From Chryseobacterium rhizoplanae (GTDB lineage: Bacteria > Bacteroidota > Bacteroidia > Flavobacteriales > Weeksellaceae), in NCBI RefSeq assembly GCF_900182655.1, contig NZ_FXTC01000001.1, positions 496,001 through 560,000 of the forward strand: 64,000 bases of DNA, read 5' to 3'. Shown in pieces: positions 1-6,973 of the stretch. Under the pieces are notes generated by a model. The model was not told the origin of the DNA, did not search any database, and saw nothing but the letters and a program-made list of their open reading frames with translations. The position numbers were made by a program, and so were the translations under genes. How positions within the stretch are numbered: position 1 is the first letter of the stretch; every line of letters begins with the position of its first letter.

Positions 1-1
1 C

Positions 2-730
2 CGTAAACAGCTCAGCGATCAATTGCTCGATAACGCATCCGGAAAATGCATGCTTGATATAGAAGTCTATAAGCAGAGAGCGCTTGTGTACTCCCAGATG
101 GAAGGAGCGATCTGTGTATTGAGTGATATGCAGGCCAATAAAAGCTATATCTATAAATCTGCAGCGGCTGGAGAACTTGGGCTGACTATGGGCGGAAATC
201 CAACAGAAATAGACACCATCTGGGAAGAAGAGATGCTGAAAAAAATCCATCCTGATGACCGCTTGAAGAAGTATATCCATGAACTCCGCTTTTTCAAATT
301 ACTGGAGGCTATGGAAATGGAACAACGTACAGAATACAGTGTCGTATCAAAAATCAGGATGAAGGATAAAAATGAAGAGTACCGTTGGGTAAAACACCGT
401 ATGTTTTATGTGTATTCGCCTTCCAATGGCAGATTGAGACTGGCTCTCTGTCTTTATAATATTGCCCTTACTTCATCTACGGTTTCTGATTTTATGATTA
501 TCAATACAATAAAAGGAGAAGTTGTTGTAAAAGATAAACTTGATTATAAAAATATCCTGAGCCCAAGAGAGCTGGAAGTTTTAAAATTTGTAGGGGAAGG
601 CTATGCCAGCAAGGAAATTGCAGAGCTGCTTTTCATAAGTGTCAATACTGTAAGCAGGCACCGGCAGAATATTCTGGAAAAACTGAAAGTAAAAAATTCC
701 ACACAAGCCTTCAAAGACAGTTTTTATTAA
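2..730 (+). CDS. PAS-like / LuxR-type HTH transcriptional regulator (5' truncated)
   Basis: The reading frame is open to the window edge, so the true start probably lies upstream; the first possible start inside is a TTG at 23. The visible product is about 243 residues. The first ~150 resemble a PAS_3-type sensor fold ("KIHPDDR" followed by "YRWVKHRMF"). The last ~65 are a LuxR/GerE helix-turn-helix, with the hallmark segment "LSPRELEVLKFVGEGYASKE" and then "SVNTVSRHRQNILEKL". It is probably a cytoplasmic DNA-binding regulator of a type common in Chryseobacterium. The ligand and targets cannot be read from the sequence. A small AraC-like gene follows 92 bp downstream on the same strand. Confidence 0.85.
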   Translation, partial: RKQLSDQLLDNASGKCMLDIEVYKQRALVYSQMEGAICVLSDMQANKSYIYKSAAAGELGLTMGGNPTEIDTIWEEEMLKKIHPDDRLKKYIHELRFFKLLEAMEMEQRTEYSVVSKIRMKDKNEEYRWVKHRMFYVYSPSNGRLRLALCLYNIALTSSTVSDFMIINTIKGEVVVKDKLDYKNILSPRELEVLKFVGEGYASKEIAELLFISVNTVSRHRQNILEKLKVKNSTQAFKDSFY

Positions 731-822
731 CTATTTAGCTTGAAATATCCGAAAAGTTCACCATGTTGTTTTGTATCTTATAATTAAATTTATACCTTGA
801 TACGGATTAGCAAAAACAATAA

Positions 823-1179
823 ATGATGAAAAGAAGTGAAGAAATTACCCGTCAATATTTTACCTTTCTGGACAAACATATTCAGGATGTTATTTCCGGG
901 ACTGTTCAGGATTTTATGGGACTGAACGAAATTGCCGGAGCGCTTGCAGTTTCTCATAAACACCTAACCGATACGGTAAAAAAAGAAATGGGAAAGCATC
1001 CCTGTTATTTTTATGATGGAAAAATTATAGAACAGGTCAAACAAATGCTCATTAATTCCGATAAATCAATAGCAGAGATTGCCCGTATTTTTACCTATGA
1101 TCCATCCAACTTTTCAAAATTTTTCAAAAAAATGACGGGCTCTACTCCCGGAGAATTCAGAAATTGTAACAAGTTTTAA
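823..1179 (+). CDS. small AraC-family helix-turn-helix protein
   Basis: This is a 118-residue protein made almost entirely of an AraC-type double helix-turn-helix. The first HTH is near "LNEIAGALAVSHKHLTDTVK" and the second near "SIAEIARIFTYDPSNFSKFF", followed by the family signature "KKMTGSTPGEFR". It lacks the effector-binding domain of full-length AraC proteins (about 280 residues), so it is either a constitutive DNA-binding protein or is controlled at the level of expression. ATGATG at 823 offers two adjacent starts. It is preceded by another regulator and followed by a 429-bp gap. Its targets are unknown. Confidence 0.8.
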   Translation: MMKRSEEITRQYFTFLDKHIQDVISGTVQDFMGLNEIAGALAVSHKHLTDTVKKEMGKHPCYFYDGKIIEQVKQMLINSDKSIAEIARIFTYDPSNFSKFFKKMTGSTPGEFRNCNKF

Positions 1180-1608
1180 TCTGCTTATTTTTTTTCTTTA
1201 AAATTGCTGTAGGAGGGAATTTATGACGATTCTCCTCTCTCGGTAGGGATTTAATCATGCCGGATTTCCCGTTATAAGGGTCATTTTGGTGAATAATCAT
1301 CACAAAACAGGTTTAAAATAATCTTTTATAAATGAGATGGTTGTAAAAAATAATCGGCTTTTTTTATTATTTATATATTAATATTTCTTTATTGTTTACT
1401 TTTTTTATTAAATTTAGGTAAGAAAAAACTAATTAATTCAATAGGAAAAAGAATGTTAAAAAGATACAGATATATAAAATAGTTTGGTTACCAGATAATA
1501 AGAATAAATTATTGTGTCTTTAATAATATTTAATCTTAATGCAGGCGTTTAGGCCCTCTAAATAGTTATATATTTGTTTCTTTTAAACCACAACAAACAA
1601 GATTAAGG
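1180..1608. other. 429-bp intergenic region
   Basis: This AT-rich spacer has no convincing ORF on either strand. Near its end it contains a candidate promoter (see 1569-1576) for the downstream acyltransferase/TetR pair. I see no strong terminator hairpin after the AraC-like gene and no recognisable RNA gene. Confidence 0.6.
1569..1576 (+). promoter_or_regulatory. candidate -7 box (TATATTTG)
   Basis: TATATTTG matches the Bacteroidetes -7 consensus TAnnTTTG and lies 32 bp before the ATG at 1609. No clear TTTG -33 element sits at the usual spacing, so this is a consensus match only. Confidence 0.5.
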
Positions 1609-2865
1609 ATGAGCATCAATTTCACAACAGCAACTATTAAAGACTTTGAGAATATACCAGATAATGATATGGCTCAAAGGGCTGAAATTTTTTATGAATA
1701 TTTAGACTATGTAAAGTCTAACGGACACATGAATTACAGACTGAAGAACACTTCAGGAACCAATGCAATACTGAATGTAAATATTGCAAACCAAAACAGA
1801 GAATTTGTTAGTTTTGTATCAAGTGATTATTTAGGATTTACGCAGCACCCAAAAGTAAAACAGGCTGCTATTGAAGGAATCGAAAAATATGGTACAGGAA
1901 CAGGAGCTACTCCTCTTATCGGTGGGTATTTTGATTACCACAATGCCTTGGAAAAAAAAATCTCAAGTTTTTTTAAAAGAACAGAAGACGAAGCCGTAGT
2001 ATTTACTACGGGTTATACAGCTAATAGCGCTTCTTTACAATGTTTGATGCAGAAAGAAGACCTGGCTATTTTAGATATGGCAGTACATGCCAGTGTGCAC
2101 GAAGGATGTGCTTTTACCAATAAAAAAACATTTCCGCACAATAATTTGGAATCTTTGGAACACATTTTGAAGGTATCTGAAAATCTGTACCGTACGAAAC
2201 TCGTTATTGTGGACGGAGTGTATTCCCAGGATGGTGATACCTCCCGTATTAATGAGATCTACAATCTTGTGAAAAAGTATAATGCCTTTCTAATGGTAGA
2301 CGACGTACATGGTGTCGGTATCCTTGGAGAAACAGGAAGAGGTACTTTGGAACAGGCCGGATTGCTGGATAAAGTAGACATCATCACTGGAACATTCAGT
2401 AAAACGTTTGGTAACCTGGGAGGATATGTCATTGCCGATAAAAAAATAGCAGCATTTATCAGATTCCAATCCCGTCAGCAGATTTTCTCAGCAACAGCTC
2501 CGCCATCATCCGCAGGAATTGTTAAAGCCATTGATTTAATAGACGAAGAACCTATCTGGAGAGAAAAACTCTGGAACAATATCAATTATTTCAAAAAAGG
2601 GCTTGATGATTTAGGGTTGGACACCGGAGTTACGTGTTCCGCAATTATTCCCGTAAAAATTGGAGATCCTTATGTAACAGGAGAAGCCGGAAAACTACTA
2701 ATAGAAAAAGGAATCTATACCAACCCGATTCTTTACCCGGCTGTACCAAGAAAAGATGCGCGTATAAGGATGAGTGTAACTGCCAGACACGAAAAAGAAC
2801 ATCTCGACAAAACGCTGAATGCGTTTGATGATATTAATAAAAAATTGCATATTGCAAAAAAATAA
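1609..2865 (+). CDS. alpha-oxoamine synthase family PLP enzyme (serine palmitoyl- or cysteate acyltransferase-like)
   Basis: This 418-residue fold-type I PLP enzyme belongs to the family of serine palmitoyltransferase, AONS (BioF), KBL and cysteate-fatty acyltransferase. Visible motifs are the glycine-rich N-terminal segment "YGTGTGATPLIGG" (~94-106), the Asp/His pair in "VDDVHGVG" (~230-237) and the Schiff-base lysine in "GTFSKTFGNLGG" (K265). Family members condense an amino acid with an acyl thioester and release CO2. There is no biotin gene nearby. A TetR gene starts 5 bp after the stop, which suggests lipid-linked regulation. Sphingolipid (serine) or sulfonolipid/capnine (cysteate) synthesis are the likely roles; both lipid types are known from this bacterial group. 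The substrate cannot be decided from the sequence. Confidence 0.8.
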   Translation: MSINFTTATIKDFENIPDNDMAQRAEIFYEYLDYVKSNGHMNYRLKNTSGTNAILNVNIANQNREFVSFVSSDYLGFTQHPKVKQAAIEGIEKYGTGTGATPLIGGYFDYHNALEKKISSFFKRTEDEAVVFTTGYTANSASLQCLMQKEDLAILDMAVHASVHEGCAFTNKKTFPHNNLESLEHILKVSENLYRTKLVIVDGVYSQDGDTSRINEIYNLVKKYNAFLMVDDVHGVGILGETGRGTLEQAGLLDKVDIITGTFSKTFGNLGGYVIADKKIAAFIRFQSRQQIFSATAPPSSAGIVKAIDLIDEEPIWREKLWNNINYFKKGLDDLGLDTGVTCSAIIPVKIGDPYVTGEAGKLLIEKGIYTNPILYPAVPRKDARIRMSVTARHEKEHLDKTLNAFDDINKKLHIAKK

Positions 2866-2870
2866 TAATT

Positions 2871-3503
2871 ATGCCTAGAAAAGTAGTGCAGGGCCCCATT
2901 AGGGACAAAGAAAAAACAAAGCAAAAACTGCTTGCTGCAGTTGGTAAAATTTTAAGAGTAAAAGGGTACTCCGGATTAAAAGTAAGTAAAATTGCTGCGG
3001 TAGCCGGATTTGATAAAAAATTGATCTATGAGTACTTTGGAAGTACTGATAAACTGATCGATGAATATATCAAATCTCAGGATTACTGGAGCCAGGTCAA
3101 TCAGGATGTCGATATGGATTTTTCCGACGGCGGACATGAACTTACCAAAATGGTTGTACTTAATCAATTTGAAAACCTGAAGAAAAATAAAGAACTTCAG
3201 AAAATTATCCTTTGGGAACTTTCAGAAAGCAAGCCTATTCTTAAAAAACTGGTTGAACAACGTGAAGATGTAGGAGAGGTTTTGTTTGGAAATATCTCAG
3301 ATCCTTACTTCGGAGAAGGTGTGGCAACAAGGCACAGAGCAATTATGGCTCTGATTGTTTCCGGTGCTTACTATCTTAACCTTTATACAGGATATAATGC
3401 CAATAAATTCTGTGGTATTGATCTGAAAACTGAAGAAGGAAGAAAAGAGATTGAAGGGGCTATTGTTGAATTGATTGACTTTGCATACAGCAAAAAAAAG
3501 TAA
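2871..3503 (+). CDS. TetR/AcrR family transcriptional regulator
   Basis: This is a 210-residue protein with an N-terminal TetR DNA-binding domain: "KTKQKLLAAVGKILRVKGYS" followed by "SKIAAVAGFDKKLIYEYFGS", the canonical recognition helix ending in YxYF(G/K). The all-helical C-terminal half is ligand-binding and not recognisable by eye. It starts 5 bp after the acyltransferase stop and is surely co-transcribed with it, so it may sense a product or acyl ligand and autoregulate the pair. The N-terminus is basic ("MPRKVVQGPIRDKEKTK"). The nearest unrelated gene, dnaX, has its own promoter downstream. Confidence 0.88.
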   Translation: MPRKVVQGPIRDKEKTKQKLLAAVGKILRVKGYSGLKVSKIAAVAGFDKKLIYEYFGSTDKLIDEYIKSQDYWSQVNQDVDMDFSDGGHELTKMVVLNQFENLKKNKELQKIILWELSESKPILKKLVEQREDVGEVLFGNISDPYFGEGVATRHRAIMALIVSGAYYLNLYTGYNANKFCGIDLKTEEGRKEIEGAIVELIDFAYSKKK

Positions 3504-3588
3504 GGGTTAAAAGTTTTCCGATTTAAGCAGAAATGTTTTTTTGTTGATATTTGAAAACTTTTAATTTTCAAATTAAAACTATATTTCT

Positions 3589-3596
3589 TATTTTTG
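3589..3596 (+). promoter_or_regulatory. -7 box of dnaX; transcript may be leaderless
   Basis: TATTTTTG fits TAnnTTTG and ends only 4 bp before the dnaX ATG at 3601. Transcription from this box would start at or within a few bases of the ATG, which suggests a leaderless mRNA. The dnaX start itself is firm because the residues from the first Met onward are conserved. Confidence 0.5.
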
Positions 3597-3600
3597 ACCA

Positions 3601-4686
3601 ATGGAAAATTTTATAGTATCTGCAAGAAAATATCGTCCTCAGGAGTTTGATACGGTTGTAGGGCAATCTCATATTACGGATACTTTAGAACATGCAATTG
3701 AAGAAAGCCAATTAGCTCAGGCATTGCTTTTTTGCGGACCTCGTGGTGTAGGTAAAACTACCTGTGCCCGAATTCTGGCAAGAAAGATCAATGAGAAGGA
3801 TGGCTCGGTTTCAGAAGACGGCTTTGCTTATAATATCTATGAGCTGGATGCTGCATCCAATAACTCTGTAGATGATATCAGGGAACTGATAGATCAGGTA
3901 AGATTTGCACCTCAGGTCGGTAAATACAAAGTGTATATTATTGACGAGGTTCATATGCTGTCTTCTGCCGCTTTCAATGCTTTCCTTAAAACACTGGAAG
4001 AGCCGCCTGCCCATGCGATCTTTATTCTGGCAACCACGGAGAAACATAAAATTATCCCAACAATTTTATCCCGCTGCCAGATCTATGACTTCAAGAGAAT
4101 TGTTATTGAAGACATTCAGAACCATCTCAAGAATATCGCCCAGAAGGAAAATATCCAGTACGAAGATGACGCATTGTACCTGATTGCTCAAAAAGCTGAC
4201 GGTGCATTAAGAGATGCGCTTTCTATCTTCGACAGGCTTTCAACCTTTTCTCAGAAAAATATTACGCTGGCAAAAGCAGCCGAAGTATTGAATATTCTGG
4301 ATTATGATCAATATCTCAATATCGTAGATCTCGCCAAGGAAAACAAAATTCCTGAAGTGCTTTTTGCATTCAATGAAATTGTAAAAAAAGGATTTGATCC
4401 CCACATATTCATTGCCGGATTAGGAAATCATTTCAGAGATCTGATGATGGCGCAGAATACTTCTACTATTGATCTCATTGAAGTGGGAGAGAAGACAAAA
4501 TCTAAATTTATAGAACAGGGACAGAAGTGGGCCGCCCAGCAGCTGATTGATGGCATTGAAATCTGCAACCATGCAGATATTAATTATAAAAATTCCAAAA
4601 ATCCAAGACTTACGGTTGAAATTGCATTAATGCAGCTGGCTTCACTGACAGCTAATTTAGGCGATACTAAAAAAAAAAGTTCCTGA
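3601..4686 (+). CDS. dnaX: DNA polymerase III gamma (zero-frame product of dnaX)
   Basis: The zero frame encodes 361 residues covering the clamp-loader AAA+ module and lid (domains I-III). Motifs seen are Walker A "GPRGVGKT" (46-53), Walker B "IIDEVH" (113-118), sensor I "ATTEKHK" and the SRC arginine finger "LSRCQ" (156-160). The usual four-cysteine zinc module between Walker A and Walker B is missing: residues 61-80 contain no Cys. The frame ends in TGA 7 nt after a run of ten A (4669-4678), while a DnaX-like C-terminal extension continues in the -1 frame. The truncated product is therefore the size of a clean gamma subunit, and frameshifting would give tau (about 566 residues). It loads the beta clamp at the replisome. 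Confidence 0.93.
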   Translation: MENFIVSARKYRPQEFDTVVGQSHITDTLEHAIEESQLAQALLFCGPRGVGKTTCARILARKINEKDGSVSEDGFAYNIYELDAASNNSVDDIRELIDQVRFAPQVGKYKVYIIDEVHMLSSAAFNAFLKTLEEPPAHAIFILATTEKHKIIPTILSRCQIYDFKRIVIEDIQNHLKNIAQKENIQYEDDALYLIAQKADGALRDALSIFDRLSTFSQKNITLAKAAEVLNILDYDQYLNIVDLAKENKIPEVLFAFNEIVKKGFDPHIFIAGLGNHFRDLMMAQNTSTIDLIEVGEKTKSKFIEQGQKWAAQQLIDGIEICNHADINYKNSKNPRLTVEIALMQLASLTANLGDTKKKSS

Positions 4687-4716
4687 TTCTGGCTCCGTTT
4701 CTTAGTGAGAAGCAGG
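4669..4716 (+). promoter_or_regulatory. candidate dnaX -1 frameshift signal (A10 slippery run plus stem-loop)
   Basis: Ten A residues (4669-4678) place the slippery heptamer A AAA AAA in the zero frame (4671-4677). Four nt downstream, 4682-4690 (CCTGATTCT) can pair with 4708-4716 (AGAAGCAGG) with one mismatch, forming a stem-loop. The zero-frame stop lies at 4684-4686. This is the layout of the E. coli dnaX signal (A AAA AAG plus hairpin). Polymerase slippage on the A-run, as in Thermus dnaX, would have the same result. Confidence 0.6.
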
Positions 4717-5300
4717 AGATAAAAATGCCGGAAAAAACTCCGGAGAAAAAAGAAGTTAAGACAGAACAACAGCCTGCAGTTTTAGAAAAAGCAGAGGTAG
4801 TTTCTGTAACTAAAACAACCAAACCATTATCCAGACCGGGAATCTCTTCCGGTTTCAGCATCAATTCTTTCCTGAATAAAGAAGATAAAGCAGAAGCAAC
4901 AGAAGATGTTGTTGTGAAAACTGAAAACCTTCCTCAAAACCATTTTACAGATACAGATCTGCAGATGGAATGGAAAATTATGCTTAAACAGCTTCAGGTA
5001 AAAAATAACTTTGTATTTAACGCAGTAAAAACCTTCAAACTGGAGAAAGCTGAGGAAAATAAAATCAAAGTTTTATTCCCTTCAGATTCTGCCAAAGTTG
5101 AATTTGATAAAATAAGCGGAGAATTTTTTAATCATTTTAAAAGAAAAATTCAAAACCATATGATTGAGGTAGAATACGTCAGAGACGTTGAAAATCTGAA
5201 GATTGAGGTAGTGACCAAGAGAAAGCTGTTTGAAAAAATGATCGAAAAAAATCCACTTTTAAAAGATCTTGATGATTTAATGAAGTTTGATTTGACATAA
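4677..5300 (+). CDS. dnaX: DNA polymerase III tau-specific C-terminal region (dnaX, -1 frame)
   Basis: This is the continuation of dnaX in the -1 frame. After slipping at the A-run, decoding resumes at 4677 with no stop before 5300, adding about 207 residues. The first in-frame ATG is 4725, and a product from there would be 191 residues. The segment begins with a charged Lys/Glu/Pro-rich linker, as in tau proteins. It ends with a small domain ("MEWKIMLKQLQVKNNFVFNA" onward) like the C-terminal domains of flavobacterial DnaX. It is unlikely to be an independent gene, because it overlaps the slippery site and lacks its own promoter. A genuine frameshift mutation or a homopolymer sequencing error would look the same. 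Confidence 0.75.
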   Translation, partial: KFLILAPFLSEKQEIKMPEKTPEKKEVKTEQQPAVLEKAEVVSVTKTTKPLSRPGISSGFSINSFLNKEDKAEATEDVVVKTENLPQNHFTDTDLQMEWKIMLKQLQVKNNFVFNAVKTFKLEKAEENKIKVLFPSDSAKVEFDKISGEFFNHFKRKIQNHMIEVEYVRDVENLKIEVVTKRKLFEKMIEKNPLLKDLDDLMKFDLT

Positions 5301-5314
5301 TTTTTATATATTTG
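5286..5314 (+). promoter_or_regulatory. promoter of the aroF-type leader transcript
   Basis: TTTG (5286-5289) and TATATTTG (5307-5314) are separated by 17 bp, matching the Bacteroidetes TTTG-N17-23-TAnnTTTG arrangement. The promoter overlaps the 3' end of dnaX. It would start a transcript near 5320 carrying the 43-codon aromatic leader ORF before the DAHP synthase gene. Confidence 0.65.
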
Positions 5315-5701
5315 TCAAATATTTCTGTTGAAAATATGTTTTCGACAAGAAAAAAATACAACCAGAAAGGCTAAAACAAACGCATTTCTAGAATAAAATG
5401 GAAAAATTGACTAACACATATCTGTCTTTTTTTGCACCCGCTAATTATTTTTTTAGCGGTTATTTTAGTTTTTCTGCTTCTTATTATAGAAATTTCAGAA
5501 CGTATTACCGATTTTATTGGTACTGTTAACTGAATTTCTTTCCAAAAAATACAGGAGAAGTAGAGCCCTATTATTTTCCTGATTCCTTTAAACAATTTTT
5601 GAACGGCATTTTTTGAAAAGAATTATAAATTAAATTTTATAATCCAAAGGGCTATTGCTGTCAACGAAAAAATTATATAAAAAAACAATAAAATTTAGAA
5701 T
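5315..5701 (+). promoter_or_regulatory. aromatic amino acid attenuator-type leader region
   Basis: This untranslated region contains the leader ORF (5398-5529) and several competing pairings. A 7-bp hairpin CCGCTAA/TTAGCGG (5438-5444 with 5453-5459) lies inside the ORF and is followed by a T-rich tract. AGAAATTTCAG (5488-5498) can pair with CTGAATTTCT (5530-5539) across the last leader codons. An AT-only hairpin sits at 5622-5643, and AGCCCT (5564-5569) can pair with AGGGCT (5648-5653). Ribosome stalling on Phe/Tyr codons would change which form. I could not identify one unambiguous terminator, so transcriptional or translational control are both open. Confidence 0.55.
5398..5529 (+). CDS. 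Phe/Tyr/Trp-rich leader peptide
   Basis: This ATG-initiated ORF of 43 codons ends in TAA. Of its residues, 8 are Phe, 9 Tyr and 1 Trp (18 of 43), concentrated in stretches such as "NYFFSGYFSFSASYY" and "TYYRFYWYC" at the very end. It follows a good promoter, and 172 bp separate it from a bifunctional DAHP synthase/chorismate mutase, the entry enzyme for exactly these amino acids. The composition is far from that of ordinary proteins and is that of an attenuation leader peptide such as PheL. The peptide probably has no function beyond letting the ribosome sense charged tRNA-Phe and tRNA-Tyr. A reverse-strand ORF over the same bases is a shadow. Confidence 0.8.
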   Translation: MEKLTNTYLSFFAPANYFFSGYFSFSASYYRNFRTYYRFYWYC

Positions 5702-6784
5702 ATGAATTTAAATGATTTGAAAAATGAGTGGATCGATGGGCTTACACAACCTCTAATGATCGCGGGACCATGTAGTGCGGAAAGTGAAGCTCAGATGCTT
5801 GAAACTGCAAGGAGAATTAAAGAATCCAATACCAATGTATCGGTTTTCCGTGCTGGAATCTGGAAGCCTCGTACCAAACCAAACGGTTTCGAAGGAGTAG
5901 GAGTGATCGGTTTGAACTGGCTAAAAAAAGTAAAAGAAGAGTATGGTTTCAAAACAGCTACCGAAGTTGCTAATGCACACCACGTATTTGCCGCTCTGGA
6001 AGCAGATGTGGATGTTCTTTGGATCGGAGCGCGTTCTACAGTGAATCCATTTACAGTACAGGAAATTGCAATGGCTTTAAGAGGTACAGATAAACCTGTA
6101 TTCGTGAAAAATCCTGTGAATCCGGATCTTGCATTATGGATCGGAGCATTGGAAAGACTCTTAGGTCAGGATATTAAAAACCTGGGAGTAATCCACAGAG
6201 GATTTTCAACATACCAGAAAACAAAATACAGAAATAACCCGAACTGGCAGATTGCCCTTGACTTCAAGAGCCAGTTTCCCAATATTCCAATGCTGATTGA
6301 CCCTTCACATATCTGCGGAAACAGAACAGGTCTTGCTGATATCACTCAGGAAGCTCTTAACGTAGGATACCAGGGAGCGATCATTGAATCACACTGCAAT
6401 CCTGATGAAGCGTGGAGTGATGCTTCTCAGCAGATTACTCCGGAAGTTCTTGCAGACCTTATTGGTAATCTGAAAGTAAGAAGCTCTAATCTTGCGGGCT
6501 TTGAAGGAGAAATGGGTAGACACAGAACCTTAATCTCAGATCTTGACTTCCAGTTAATTGAACTTCTTTCTCAAAGAATGAAAATTTCTGAAAAAATCGG
6601 TAAGCTTAAAAAGGAGAATGATATTGCGATCTTCCAGCCTGAACGTTGGAAAGTAATCACTGAATACGCTACTCAAAAAGCAAAAGAAACAGGAATGTCT
6701 CAGGAATTTATTGAAAAAGTATTTAAAGCAATTCACGAAGAATCTATTGAAGTTCAGAATAGCATTATGATCGATAAGAGATAA
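5702..6784 (+). CDS. bifunctional 3-deoxy-7-phosphoheptulonate synthase / chorismate mutase
   Basis: This is a 360-residue fusion. Residues ~1-265 are a type I beta-like DAHP synthase: "AGPCSAESE" near the N-terminus, "FRAGIWKPRTKPNGFEG", "LWIGARSTVNPF", "HRGFSTYQKTKYRNNP" and the metal/PEP-binding "IDPSHICGNR". Residues ~268-360 are an AroQ-type chorismate mutase helix bundle ("LDFQLIELLSQRMKISEKIG" and "FQPERW"). It condenses PEP with erythrose-4-phosphate and converts chorismate to prephenate, so it holds the first step and the Phe/Tyr branch point on one polypeptide. The aromatic leader ORF upstream suggests control by Phe and Tyr supply. Monofunctional partners are not in this window. 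Confidence 0.95.
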   Translation: MNLNDLKNEWIDGLTQPLMIAGPCSAESEAQMLETARRIKESNTNVSVFRAGIWKPRTKPNGFEGVGVIGLNWLKKVKEEYGFKTATEVANAHHVFAALEADVDVLWIGARSTVNPFTVQEIAMALRGTDKPVFVKNPVNPDLALWIGALERLLGQDIKNLGVIHRGFSTYQKTKYRNNPNWQIALDFKSQFPNIPMLIDPSHICGNRTGLADITQEALNVGYQGAIIESHCNPDEAWSDASQQITPEVLADLIGNLKVRSSNLAGFEGEMGRHRTLISDLDFQLIELLSQRMKISEKIGKLKKENDIAIFQPERWKVITEYATQKAKETGMSQEFIEKVFKAIHEESIEVQNSIMIDKR

Positions 6785-6870
6785 ATTACAGACAGCGGTA
6801 AAAAGATTAGGTTTTAAGAAAAGTAGATTTAATTCCTGAAATCGATTATCTGTTTACAGCAAAAAATATT

Positions 6871-6948
6871 AATTAGGGCTTAGACCTCAGGATGTAGAAA
6901 ATAGAAACATGTGTTTTTAACCTATTTCCCGAATTCTAAGCCCTAATT
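6871..6948. repeat. perfect 14-bp inverted repeat upstream of rsgA
   Basis: AATTAGGGCTTAGA (6871-6884) and TCTAAGCCCTAATT (6935-6948) are exact reverse complements separated by 50 bp. The interval has a weaker inner pairing (AAATAG with CTATTT). The right arm ends 3 bp before the rsgA -7 box. It could be the terminator of the preceding gene, an operator or a mobile remnant; it lacks a T-run directly after the arm. Confidence 0.7.
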
Positions 6949-6951
6949 CCT

Positions 6952-6959
6952 TATATTTG
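6952..6959 (+). promoter_or_regulatory. -7 box of rsgA
   Basis: TATATTTG fits TAnnTTTG and lies 14 bp before the ATG at 6974, so the 5' UTR would be very short. Confidence 0.55.
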
Positions 6960-6973
6960 CACCAGTATTATCT

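Noticed and set aside
1180..1608. Possible riboswitch before the acyltransferase
   Set aside because: No stable stem or known aptamer motif was found; only a -7 box is supported.
5371..5595. Minus-strand 74-codon ORF over the dnaX-aroF spacer
   Set aside because: It is the shadow of the aromatic leader ORF; the composition (Ile/Lys-rich, no motif) and lack of a minus-strand promoter argue against it.
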